A stretch of 30,579 bases of DNA from CAZEGI01 sp964512105 (lineage in GTDB: Archaea; Altiarchaeota; Altiarchaeia; IMC4; CAZEGI01): contig CAZEGI010000014.1 of assembly GCA_964512105.1 (NCBI GenBank), positions 1-30,579 on the forward strand, written 5' to 3'. Made by a program: the position numbers and the translations under genes. This document shows positions 7,414-14,956 of this stretch, in pieces. Numbering within the stretch: position 1 is the first letter of the stretch; every line of letters begins with the position of its first letter. The notes beneath the pieces were generated by a model. That model did no database searches. It worked only from the letters and a program-made list of their open reading frames with translations, and was not told where the DNA came from.

Positions 7414-7468
7414 ATGACGCATAGCGTTTTTGTTATTTTTGGTTTTTCAAAAAATCGTGATGCGTCAC
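7414..7468 (+). terminator. Oligo-T terminator within an inverted repeat after mobA-cooC
   Basis: Arms TGACGCAT (7415-7422) and ATGCGTCA (7460-7467) form a perfect 8-bp inverted repeat. Between them lie three separate T5 tracts (7427-7431, 7436-7440, 7443-7447). Repeated T5 tracts are typical of archaeal termination, so this probably ends the mobA-cooC transcript. The inverted repeat could instead be part of a regulatory site or an RNA structure. Confidence 0.5.
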
Positions 7469-7494
7469 CCAGGCACGTGTAAACTAATTATCGT

Positions 7495-7503
7495 ACTTTT
7501 AAG
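7495..7503 (+). promoter_or_regulatory. TATA-like box of the cooT-cdh operon
   Basis: The segment ACTTTTAAG lies 33-41 bases upstream of the cooT ATG, between the third and fourth GTAAAC repeats. This would give a leader of about ten bases. The call rests on composition and distance only. Confidence 0.35.
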
Positions 7504-7535
7504 CTCATATTCAAATAGATGTAAACTGAGCTAAC

Positions 7536-7733
7536 ATGTGTGAATCCAGGGTGGTTGTCAAATCCGGGGCTGGCGAGAAAGAACTCGTTCCTGAGGCTGC
7601 AAAAATCTTGATAAAAAAAGACAGCCTTGTCATCACAGACATCCTCGGCAACTCAAAAGTCATCAAAAAATCCCGCATCAAAGAAATCGATTTTCTGAAA
7701 CACAGAGTGGTTCTGGCCAAAGATGAGGATTGA
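7536..7733 (+). CDS. cooT: CooT-family nickel-binding protein
   Basis: This 65-residue protein begins MCESRVVVKS, continues with a KELVPEAAKI block and LVITDILGNSKVIKKSRIKEIDFLKHRVVL. It matches the CooT family, small dimeric nickel-binding proteins in which the cysteine at position 2 is the metal ligand. In Rhodospirillum, CooT assists nickel delivery to CO dehydrogenase. Here it is the first gene of the CODH/ACS operon and overlaps cdhA by 11 bases, so translation of the two is probably coupled. The context strongly supports a nickel maturation role. Confidence 0.85.
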   Translation: MCESRVVVKSGAGEKELVPEAAKILIKKDSLVITDILGNSKVIKKSRIKEIDFLKHRVVLAKDED

Positions 7734-9331
7734 CTTCGAGGATGTAAAGGTTTTCATTGGTGAAGTCGAAGAAGAAAAAAAAGACTTAGGTCCGACGCCG
7801 TATCCTGACCTGAATGACCTTAGAGAATGGTCGCTTACCCTACTCAAGAGATACAAGCCAAAATACAATCCTGTCAATAAAAGTTGTTCGTTCTGCGCGT
7901 TTGGTCCTTGCGACTTGAGCGCGAACAGGAAAGGGGCGTGTGGCATAGCCTTGAATGTCCAGACTGCACGCGAAGCACTTTTTATGGCAACCACCGGTGC
8001 GGCCACGCATCTTGCGCATGCGAGACACATGCTCAATCATCTCATAAAAAAACACGGAAAAAATTTCCAGCTGAACGTTGCCGAGAATACGGAGATACAT
8101 GCGCCTTTAACAAGGCTAATAACAGGAATAAATCCAAAGACGCTTAGCGATTTGTCAAGGCCGCTAGAATATGCTGAGAAACAGATAACCGGGCTTCTGG
8201 CTTCACTTCATGCCGGTCAGGAATCCAACGACCTTGATTTTGGCGTAAAAACGCTGCATGCCGGTCTGATAGATCTCCTTGCCATGGAGATTGCAGACAT
8301 TACGCAGGTTTCTGCACTGAATCTGCCGAAGGGCGACGCGAATGCAAGGCTGGTTGATGTAGGATTCGGGGTTGTTGATGACAGCAAACCGGTCATCCTT
8401 TGTCTGGGGCACAACGTGTCTTCAGCGAGCGAGATCGTTGATTACGTGAAAGAAAAGAAATACGATGTCGAGATTGTCGGAATCTGCTGCACCGCGCAGG
8501 ATGTTGCAAGGTATGGTGGTGCAAAAATCATCGGTCCTTTATCCTACCAGTTGCCATACATACGCTCTGGCATAGCGGACGTTGTTGTCACGGACGAGCA
8601 GTGCGTAAGAACAGACACGATTGAAAACGCTTCGAAACTTGGAATCCCCGTCATAACCACTTCTGACAAGAATATCGGGGGTTTTGCAGATTTTTCCAAA
8701 GAGGAATCAAAGATAGTGGTTTCAAAACTTGCTAATGGTCTGAAAGGCGTTTACGTTCCTGATTTCCAGCGTGCTGCAGAGATCGCTGTAGAAACCGCAT
8801 TGTTGACACATAAGAATAAAAAATCTAAAAATGAAGTTTACACGAAAGACGCAAAAAAATGCAAAGAATGCGGGTTGTGCGTGCAGGCATGCCCTGTAAA
8901 GAGCGATGTTAGGCGTATTATTATGGCAATAAACGACGGAATACTTGACACGTTTGTTGAAGATTTTAAAAAAGGAGTTGACACGTCTAAGGAATCGCTC
9001 ATAAAGAAAATGCTCACGGAAGGCGCTTACACGCCAACGGAGCTGGAGTCCACGTTAAAGGTTTCAAGGCAGTATGTCTACAAAATTATCGAAAGTCTCA
9101 AGCCAAAAAAACTGAAATTCGGAAAGGAGGTTTATTATTCGTTATCCAAAAACGCTCTTAAAAAAAGGCAAGATGACCTGAAAGCCGGAAAGCGTTTCAT
9201 GGTTGAGAAACCGATGTCAAAAGAGGAATTCCTGGACAGCATTGAAAGGTGCGTCTTCTGCGGAAGGTGCGAATCTTACTGCCCGCAAAAAATACCCATG
9301 GTTTCGATTTTTTCGGAAATCCTAAAAACAA
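7723..9331 (+). CDS. cdhA: CODH/ACS alpha subunit CdhA, N-terminal part (runs into assembly gap), with winged-helix-like insert
   Basis: This is the CO dehydrogenase subunit of the archaeal acetyl-CoA synthase complex, which interconverts CO2 and CO on a Ni-Fe-S cluster C. The 536 residues before the gap show the N-terminal cluster cysteines C55, C58, C63 and C73 (CSFCAFGPCDLS, KGACGI), the HARHMLNHL block, and VGICCTAQDVARYG. Two ferredoxin-type motifs follow, CKECGLCVQACP (from 380) and CVFCGRCESYCP (from 510). In the methanogen proteins I know, these motifs are about 30 residues apart; here 120 residues lie between them. Residues 421-476 read as a winged helix-turn-helix (SLIKKMLTEG, TPTELESTL, VSRQYVYKIIESL, then a wing). 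The rest of cluster C lies in the gap. Confidence 0.92.
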
Positions 9332-9431
9332 NNNNNNNNNNNNNNNNNNNNNNNNNNNNNNNNNNNNNNNNNNNNNNNNNNNNNNNNNNNNNNNNNNNNN
9401 NNNNNNNNNNNNNNNNNNNNNNNNNNNNNNN
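9332..9431. other. Assembly gap of 100 N inside cdhA
   Basis: Exactly 100 N, a common placeholder for a gap of unknown size. The reading frame before the gap (codon starts at 7723+3n) differs from the frame after it, so the true length is not 100. From the usual CdhA length of roughly 800 residues, about 700 bases of cdhA may be missing. An additional gene is unlikely because both flanks read as cdhA. Confidence 0.95.
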
Positions 9432-9683
9432 AAACTCGTGATGCGGGCAAGCGACGGCTCCAAGGGGAGGCAGATAAAACTTGCGCATTACATTGACCTC
9501 AGCGAAAAGTTGTACAAAAAAATCCCCGACGACATTCACATGTTTGTAAGAAATGAACACGACATACCTCTCACGCGGAAGGATGAGCTCCTGAAGATAC
9601 TTAATGAACGGGGTTGGAAACCGGTTGAAAAAATTCCTGACCCGACATTAGTTGCTAGGTTGAGCGGAGGAAATGCAAAATGA
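9432..9683 (+). CDS. cdhA: CODH/ACS alpha subunit CdhA, C-terminal part (begins in assembly gap)
   Basis: After the gap an open frame encodes about 83 residues with LVMRASDGSKGRQIKLAHYI, KIPDDIHMFVRNEHDIPL and ERGWKPVEKIPDPTL. This resembles the C-terminal tail of archaeal CdhA as I remember it, and does not resemble CdhB. It ends in TGA overlapping the cdhC ATG by 4 bases. The usual epsilon subunit gene cdhB, normally found between cdhA and cdhC in methanogens, is absent here. The assignment to CdhA depends on context and remembered family features, since the catalytic part is not visible on this side. Confidence 0.78.
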   Translation, partial: KLVMRASDGSKGRQIKLAHYIDLSEKLYKKIPDDIHMFVRNEHDIPLTRKDELLKILNERGWKPVEKIPDPTLVARLSGGNAK

Positions 9684-11041
9684 GCGATGATATTCCGGTA
9701 GGCGTTGGAATTGTTTACGAGGGCGAGCGCATACGCGGACCCGACGTATGGGCCGAACTTGGCGGCCCGAAGGTCGAATACAAGGCGGAATTGGCGCAGT
9801 TCAGGAAGGAAATAGAGGACGGCAAGGTCGTTGTAATCGGAAAAGACATTCCGGAACTTGGCGAAGGCGGGCAATATCCCTTTGGAATATTGCTTGAATT
9901 TTACGGAAAAGGGATAGAGAAAGACATAGAACCCGTAATCGAACGAAGAATCCACGATTTCCTAAATTATGTCGAGGGTTTCATGCACCTGAACCAGAGA
10001 TACGACATCTGGTGCAGGGTGAGCAAAAAATCAAAGGACGCTGGTCTAAGGTTCAAACACCTTGGAAAGGCCCTGATGCAGTTGTACAAGGCAGAGTACA
10101 ACTTTCTCGAAAAGATTCAGATAACCTTCATGACCGATGAGACAAAGGTAAAGGAGCATTACGAGTGGGCATTGAAAATTTACAACGAGCGCGACCAACG
10201 TGTCAGAGGAATGAAGGACTCGGATGTGGATGTTTTTTACAGCTGCATCCTGTGCCAGAGCTTTGCGCCGAACCACGTGTGCATAATAAGTCCGCAGAGA
10301 CCTTCCCTGTGTGGTGCAATCTCATGGCTTGATGCCCGTGCGGCTTCAAGGGTTGATCCTGGTGGTCCGATTTCTGAGTTTGAAAAGGGCAGCGTCCTGG
10401 ATGAAACAAGGGGCGAGTATTCTGGAGTAAACAAAACAGTCAAGGAAAAATCAAACGGCACAAACGACAGGATTTACATGTACGGCATGTTTGAAAAACC
10501 GCACACATCGTGCGGATGTTTCGAAGCGATTGCATTTTACATCCCAGAGGTTGATGGAATCGGCATAGTGGACCGGCACTTCAAGGACGATGCGGTCAAT
10601 GGTCTGAAATTTTCGAACATGGCCTCACAAACAGGCGGGGGCGAACAGACCGAAGGTTTTCTCGGGTTTGGTCTGGAATGGATGCACTCCCAGAAGTTTC
10701 TCGCCGGGGAAGGTGGATGGAATCGTATCGTTTGGATGCCCTCACAACTTAAAGAACGCATGAAGGCCGCAATCCCAAAAAACATCTTTGACAAAATTCC
10801 AACAGAAAAGAACACGAATAACGTAAATGATCTGGAAAAAATCCTCAGAGAAAAAGGCCATCCTGTTTTGTCAAAAAAGAAATTCGAAGTGACCAAGGAA
10901 CTGAAGGATAAACTTTTTGATTACATAAAAGAAAAAAACTGCGAGATATTCCCTGACGAGGCAGCCAGACATTTCGGGATTGACGAAGAACAGCTGATGC
11001 AGGTTATAGAAGCGTTAAAAAAGGACGGGGTGTTGGAGTAA
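9680..11041 (+). CDS. cdhC: CODH/ACS beta subunit CdhC (acetyl-CoA synthase)
   Basis: This subunit forms acetyl-CoA from CO, a methyl group and CoA at the Ni-Ni-4Fe4S A-cluster. It is 453 residues, the short archaeal form without the N-terminal CO-tunnel domain of bacterial AcsB. The A-cluster cysteines are all present: C189 and C192 (SCILCQSF), C201 (NHVC), C211 (SLCG), and the C278-G-C280 pair (TSCGCFE). GGGEQTEGFLGFG and RIVWMPSQLKE are further family blocks. Residues about 400-453 (from KFEVTKELKDKLFDYI to the end) look like a small helix-turn-helix or winged-helix domain in place of the usual flexible tail. A GGAGG sequence precedes the start, which overlaps the cdhA stop. Confidence 0.96.
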   Translation: MSDDIPVGVGIVYEGERIRGPDVWAELGGPKVEYKAELAQFRKEIEDGKVVVIGKDIPELGEGGQYPFGILLEFYGKGIEKDIEPVIERRIHDFLNYVEGFMHLNQRYDIWCRVSKKSKDAGLRFKHLGKALMQLYKAEYNFLEKIQITFMTDETKVKEHYEWALKIYNERDQRVRGMKDSDVDVFYSCILCQSFAPNHVCIISPQRPSLCGAISWLDARAASRVDPGGPISEFEKGSVLDETRGEYSGVNKTVKEKSNGTNDRIYMYGMFEKPHTSCGCFEAIAFYIPEVDGIGIVDRHFKDDAVNGLKFSNMASQTGGGEQTEGFLGFGLEWMHSQKFLAGEGGWNRIVWMPSQLKERMKAAIPKNIFDKIPTEKNTNNVNDLEKILREKGHPVLSKKKFEVTKELKDKLFDYIKEKNCEIFPDEAARHFGIDEEQLMQVIEALKKDGVLE

Positions 11042-11042
11042 A

Positions 11043-11237
11043 ATGGCAGAACCACTAAAACTGACAATAAAAAAACCATTGAAATTGGCGTTAAAGGAGG
11101 AACCAAAAACAAAAGGCAATGAACCGGTTGCAGTGGCAGAGGAAATTTCACTACCGACGTCGGACGGCATTCGCATAATCCTGAAAAATGCTCGGATTTA
11201 CGCGGACAAGGTAATCATAAAGAAGATTGAGAAGTGA
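11043..11237 (+). CDS. Small protein (64 aa) between cdhC and cooC, possible detached CdhC tail
   Basis: This frame begins one base after the cdhC stop with a GGAG sequence nearby, and overlaps the next gene by 4 bases, so it is well embedded in the operon. The N-terminal half is repetitive and basic (MAEPLKLTIKKPLKLALKEE), and the C-terminal half reads SDGIRIILKNARIYADKVII followed by KKIEK. From memory, methanogen CdhC proteins end in a flexible linker followed by a similar ILKNAKI...KVIIKK strand segment. I therefore suggest that this is the CdhC tail encoded as a separate polypeptide. No domain with known catalytic motifs is present. Confidence 0.6.
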   Translation: MAEPLKLTIKKPLKLALKEEPKTKGNEPVAVAEEISLPTSDGIRIILKNARIYADKVIIKKIEK

Positions 11238-11980
11238 CAACAATAGCGGTTTCAGGGAAGGGCGGTGTCGGAAAAACCTTGGTAGCAACAATGATAGTAA
11301 AAAACCTGGTTGAAAACAAAAAGGGCAGCGTCCTGGCGATAGATGCGGATCCGGATTCGAATCTCGCGGAATCGCTGGGCGTAAAATTCGATAAGACCGT
11401 CGGAGACATCCGTGAGGAAATAACTGAAAAAAAAGTTCCGCCAGGTGTTGACAGGGTCAAGTATCTCGATGGAAAACTTTTTGAAATTACGGTTGAGGCG
11501 AAAGGCTTCGATCTGCTGGTGATGGGCCGTCCTGAGGGACCTGGTTGCTATTGCGCAGTGAACCACATGCTACGCGAGATAGTGGACAAAGTTTCAAAAT
11601 CGTACAATTTTGCTGTGATAGATGCCGAAGCCGGTTTGGAGCACCTGTCGCGCAGAACAACGCAGAACGTCGATACAATGCTTATAGTAACGGACAGCTC
11701 GAGGAAGGGTTTTCAGACAGCAACGCGGATAAGGGAGTTGGCGCGAGAGCTGGACATAAAATTTGACAGGGTTTTTCTGGTTTTGAATCGCGTCTCCGCA
11801 AAAAATCAAAAGGAGATGAGAAAATTGGGGGCTGAAACCGGGCTTAAAGTGATAACTGAAATTCCAGAGGATGAACAGGTGAAGGATTTCGATCTTAAAG
11901 GAAAGGCGCTGATGAAGTTGCCTGCAGATTCGCCGGTGTATGCATCAATCTTGGATATTGTCAAAGGGGTGGTATCTTGA
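11234..11980 (+). CDS. cooC: CooC-family nickel-insertion ATPase (copy 2, within cdh operon)
   Basis: This is a second CooC/MinD-type ATPase, 248 residues, starting at a GTG that overlaps the previous TGA. The motifs are GKGGVGKT (residues 8-15), VLAIDADPDSNLAES, the metal-binding Cys105/Cys107 pair in GPGCYCAVNHMLREIV, and FAVIDAEAGLEHLSRRT. A cooC between cdhC and cdhD is the arrangement known from methanogens, where it is thought to assist nickel insertion into the complex. It is clearly diverged from the copy at 6605, so the two are not a recent duplication. Confidence 0.93.
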   Translation: MTTIAVSGKGGVGKTLVATMIVKNLVENKKGSVLAIDADPDSNLAESLGVKFDKTVGDIREEITEKKVPPGVDRVKYLDGKLFEITVEAKGFDLLVMGRPEGPGCYCAVNHMLREIVDKVSKSYNFAVIDAEAGLEHLSRRTTQNVDTMLIVTDSSRKGFQTATRIRELARELDIKFDRVFLVLNRVSAKNQKEMRKLGAETGLKVITEIPEDEQVKDFDLKGKALMKLPADSPVYASILDIVKGVVS

Positions 11981-13128
11981 CAAGAATCGAGGATTTACTT
12001 AAAAATGCAGTGGAGTTGGAGCTTGAGAATTTCAGCATAGAATCCGAGGAAATGGAACTGGAGATACTGCAACAGGAGATTACGAAAGCGGTCGAGGCAA
12101 AAAAATTCCGCATTATTGAAAAACCCGCACAGCCGACTGTTTCCAAACCGATGTTCGCACTTCCGAAGGAGCAATACCATGGCAGGGTATGCGAAGTTAA
12201 ACTCGGGGGGGGTTCGAGAAAGGCGGTTAAAATTGGTGGCGAGACTGTACCACCACTATACTTCTTCGAAGCAAGACCAGAAAACAAGCCGGTGATATCC
12301 CACGATGTCTTTGACATGCCTCTGAAACTGCCTTCGTCTGTGAGGAAGTTCTACGAGGACGTGATGGAAAGTCCCGCAGAGTGGGCAAAAAAGCAGGTCA
12401 AGGAATTTAATGCGGAAGCAATAACACTTCATCTCATAAGCACTGACCCAAACTGGAAAAACACGTCCGCAAAGGATGCCGCAAAAACAGTTGAGGACGT
12501 TCTGCAAGCAGTAAAAGTGCCGATAATAATATCGGGCTCCGGAAACCCGGACAAGGATCCGGAAGTCCTGGAGGAGGCAGCCAGGGTAGCATCTGGTGAA
12601 CGCTGTCTGCTTTCGTCAGTCAGCCCGATAATGGACTACAAGAGGGTTGTGAAAGCCGCAGTGGAGCACAACCATGCAGTCCTGACCTTAGTTTCAATGG
12701 ATCCTGCTGGAATGAAGCAGCTGAACAGAAATGTGATGAAGGAAGGTCTGAAGCCAGAGAGCATTGTGATGGACCCTGTTACTGGGTCGCTTGGTTATGG
12801 TGTTGAATATTCTATAACAACAATGGAGCGCATAAGATTGACAGCGCTGAAGGGCGATGTTGATCTTGCAATGCCAATCCTGTCTGGAGCATCAAATGCA
12901 TGGAGTGCACGGGAGGCATGGATCTCTGAAGCGCAATGGGGCGAAAGAGAATACCGCGGACCATTGTGGGAAACCATCACTGCAACAATGATGCTTCTCA
13001 GTGGTGCAGACTTATTCATGATGTTGCATCCCGCAGCAATAAAAACACTCAGGTCGTTCATAAATTCCGTGTTCGGTGAATCCAAAGACAAAAGTGCGGA
13101 ATATGAAAAGTGGCTGGTGGTGAAGTAA
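11977..13128 (+). CDS. cdhD: CODH/ACS delta subunit CdhD (corrinoid/Fe-S protein small subunit)
   Basis: This forms, with CdhE, the corrinoid protein that carries the methyl group from the pterin to the A-cluster. The 383-residue TIM-barrel shows DMPLKLPSSVRKFYEDV, VPIIISGSGNPDKDPEVLEEA, SIVMDPVTGSLGYGVEYS and MPILSGASNAWSAREAW, all typical CdhD blocks. The N-terminal part (ELELENFSIESEEMELEI) is the acidic segment common in archaeal CdhD. Translation starts at TTG 11977, overlapping the cooC TGA and preceded by GGGGTGG. No ATG exists near this position, and the residues right after the TTG are typical for the family. Confidence 0.95.
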   Translation: MTRIEDLLKNAVELELENFSIESEEMELEILQQEITKAVEAKKFRIIEKPAQPTVSKPMFALPKEQYHGRVCEVKLGGGSRKAVKIGGETVPPLYFFEARPENKPVISHDVFDMPLKLPSSVRKFYEDVMESPAEWAKKQVKEFNAEAITLHLISTDPNWKNTSAKDAAKTVEDVLQAVKVPIIISGSGNPDKDPEVLEEAARVASGERCLLSSVSPIMDYKRVVKAAVEHNHAVLTLVSMDPAGMKQLNRNVMKEGLKPESIVMDPVTGSLGYGVEYSITTMERIRLTALKGDVDLAMPILSGASNAWSAREAWISEAQWGEREYRGPLWETITATMMLLSGADLFMMLHPAAIKTLRSFINSVFGESKDKSAEYEKWLVVK

Positions 13129-14502
13129 ATGCCAAGGTTATCTGCAATAGAGGTTTACAAACTGTTGCCGCACAAGAATTGTGGGGCATGCAAGGAATCG
13201 AGCTGCATGAGCATGGCACTGAGACTTATAAACAGAGAGAAAACACCATTCCAGTGTCCCCATTTAACAGAAACAGAGCGTCATGCACTGATACAACTGC
13301 TGATACCTCCTGTAAGAGAAATAAAATTCGGAGCAGGTGAAAGGCAGGCAGTCATCGGCGGCGAGGAAGTCATGTACCGCCATGAGCTGAAGTTCTTCAA
13401 TCCCTGCGTGTTTTCGTTTGAAATCAGTGATGAGATGGATGAAAGGGAGGTTGGCAAGAGGATAAAATTTGTGAGGGAATTCGAAATCGAGCGCGTCGGA
13501 CAGAAACTCCGCGTTGATGCAATAGCAGTCAAAAGTTCGTCAAACAACCCTGAAAAATTCAAGCAGGTAGTAATGAAGGTTGCGGAGAAGTTTGACGGTC
13601 CGCTGATACTATGCTCTTTCAATCCTGAAATTTTGGAGAAAGGAATCAGCGTAGTAAAGGAAAGAAAACCTCTGCTCTATGCCGCAAACAGCAAAAACTG
13701 GAAAGAAATGGCGGAACTTGCAAAGAAAAATCATCTGCCCCTGGCGGTTTTTTCAAATGATATCGCAGAACTGGCAAGTCTCGCAAGGCAAATCAACTAT
13801 GACAAACTTGTTTTGGACCCCGGCGTTTACCCTGTCGGAGACGACCTGGTCAAGACACTGAACAACTTCACGCAGTTAAGAAAATCCGCAGTCAAGGGCA
13901 TGAAGGAGCTTGGATATCCGCTGATGGCAGCCCCCGCGGTTGTCTGGGTTGATGAAAATGATGTGATAACTGCCTCATACTACGAGGCTTTCATAGCGTC
14001 GGTTCTGCTCGACAGATTCGCAAGCCTTCTGATACTCCACACAACAGAACCATGGGCGGTTCTACCGATACTTACGCTCAGACAGAACATATACACAGAC
14101 CCGAGAACCGAGCCGAAAGTCGAACCAGGTTTGTACAAATTTGGAAACCCGAATGAAAATTCGCCGGTTTTGGTCACCACAAACTTTTCTTTGACATTTT
14201 TCACGGTGTCGGGCGACATAAACAAGGCCAATGTGAGCTGTTTCCTCATAGTTGTCGATTCGAAGGGATTTGCGGTTGATACCGCAGTTGCAACAGGCGA
14301 TTTTTCCGCCTCAAAGGTGAAGGATGCAATTTCAAAACACGAGGTCGAGAAAAAAGTCAAACATAAAACGCTCATCATCCCCCAGCTGGCTGCAAAACTT
14401 CGTGGTCCGATAGAGGAGGAAACCGGCTGGAAGGTTATTATCGGCCCAAGAGATTCATCACAGATTCCAAGTTTTCTTCGCGATAACTGGAAGGGTGGAT
14501 AA
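13129..14502 (+). CDS. cdhE: CODH/ACS gamma subunit CdhE (corrinoid/Fe-S protein large subunit)
   Basis: This is the corrinoid- and 4Fe-4S-binding methyl carrier, 457 residues. The N-terminal cluster cysteines are C18, C21, C26 and C43 (NCGACKESSCMSMA then CPHL), followed by a TIM-barrel (LVLDPGVYPVG, YPLMAAPAVVW) and a C-terminal corrinoid-binding domain with NKANVSCFLIVVDSKG and KTLIIPQLAAKL. The ATG follows the cdhD stop directly and has GGTGGTGA as ribosome binding site. It is the last recognised cdh gene before the Fe-S protein and the fwd genes, with no promoter-sized gap. Confidence 0.96.
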   Translation: MPRLSAIEVYKLLPHKNCGACKESSCMSMALRLINREKTPFQCPHLTETERHALIQLLIPPVREIKFGAGERQAVIGGEEVMYRHELKFFNPCVFSFEISDEMDEREVGKRIKFVREFEIERVGQKLRVDAIAVKSSSNNPEKFKQVVMKVAEKFDGPLILCSFNPEILEKGISVVKERKPLLYAANSKNWKEMAELAKKNHLPLAVFSNDIAELASLARQINYDKLVLDPGVYPVGDDLVKTLNNFTQLRKSAVKGMKELGYPLMAAPAVVWVDENDVITASYYEAFIASVLLDRFASLLILHTTEPWAVLPILTLRQNIYTDPRTEPKVEPGLYKFGNPNENSPVLVTTNFSLTFFTVSGDINKANVSCFLIVVDSKGFAVDTAVATGDFSASKVKDAISKHEVEKKVKHKTLIIPQLAAKLRGPIEEETGWKVIIGPRDSSQIPSFLRDNWKGG

Positions 14503-14955
14503 ATGGTAAGCCTTATGGAGGCATATAAAAAACTGCCTGGAACCAACTGCAGAAAATGCGGCGAGAACAGCTGCATGAGCTTTGCAATGAAACTGCTGCG
14601 CGGCGAGGTTGGGTTGTCCAAGTGCACACCGCTCAAAGATCCAAAATTCAGGGAAAAAAAGAAAGAGCTTGAAAAAATAACCTCCGAGCTGGGCAAGGCC
14701 GAGGAAACGGGCCTTGTAATAAACGAGGAGACGTGCAACGGCTGCGGCAACTGCGTGATAGCATGTCCCGTTTCCCCGATGGAGGACCCGTCCGCAGGAG
14801 GCGGCAAGGATCCCGAGAGTAAAGATGTTGTTTTGGCAGTTGTTGACGGCAAGATAAGGCTGATAAACATCAAGAAATGCCGGCGCTCCGGCGAGGACAA
14901 ACGCTGCAGAATATGCGCCGATGTCTGCCCCACCGGTTCTATAGACCTTGTCTAA
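14503..14955 (+). CDS. Fe-S protein with CdhE-type cluster domain fused to a 2[4Fe-4S] ferredoxin
   Basis: This 150-residue protein links the cdh and fwd blocks. Residues 1-45 repeat the CdhE-type cluster motif (C16, C19, C24, C41 in NCRKCGENSCMSFA...KC). Residues 75-145 carry two further four-cysteine sets, C78/C81/C84/C88 (CNGCGNCVIACP) and C126/C135/C138/C142 (CRICADVCP), as in ferredoxins, so three 4Fe-4S clusters are predicted. It starts immediately at the cdhE stop with GGGTGG upstream, and ends one base before fwdA. A plausible job is electron transfer to Fwd, or between CODH and Fwd; this is inferred from position and cofactors. It has no hydrophobic segment, so it should be cytoplasmic. 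Confidence 0.85.
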   Translation: MVSLMEAYKKLPGTNCRKCGENSCMSFAMKLLRGEVGLSKCTPLKDPKFREKKKELEKITSELGKAEETGLVINEETCNGCGNCVIACPVSPMEDPSAGGGKDPESKDVVLAVVDGKIRLINIKKCRRSGEDKRCRICADVCPTGSIDLV

Positions 14956-14956
14956 A

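Larger units (their letters stand above)
7342..7526. repeat. Four GTAAAC-centred direct repeats before the CODH operon
   Basis: The hexamer GTAAAC occurs at 7342-7347, 7373-7378, 7479-7484 and 7521-7526, all on the plus strand. The flanks are partly shared: copies 2 and 3 continue as CAGTTATCC and TAATTATCG, and copy 1 as TGATTCCC. The loose consensus is TGTAAACYRRTTATC. The repeats span almost the whole spacer between the first cooC and cooT, so they may be binding sites for a regulator of the CODH operon. Only four short copies are seen and chance cannot be excluded. Confidence 0.35.

Noticed and set aside
9197..9560. Several open frames that run through the run of N
   Set aside because: They exist only because unknown bases contain no stop codons; the flanks are cdhA.
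13980..14933. Open frame of 317 codons on the minus strand over cdhE and the Fe-S protein
   Set aside because: It is antisense to two genes with intact cysteine motifs and shows no family features of its own.
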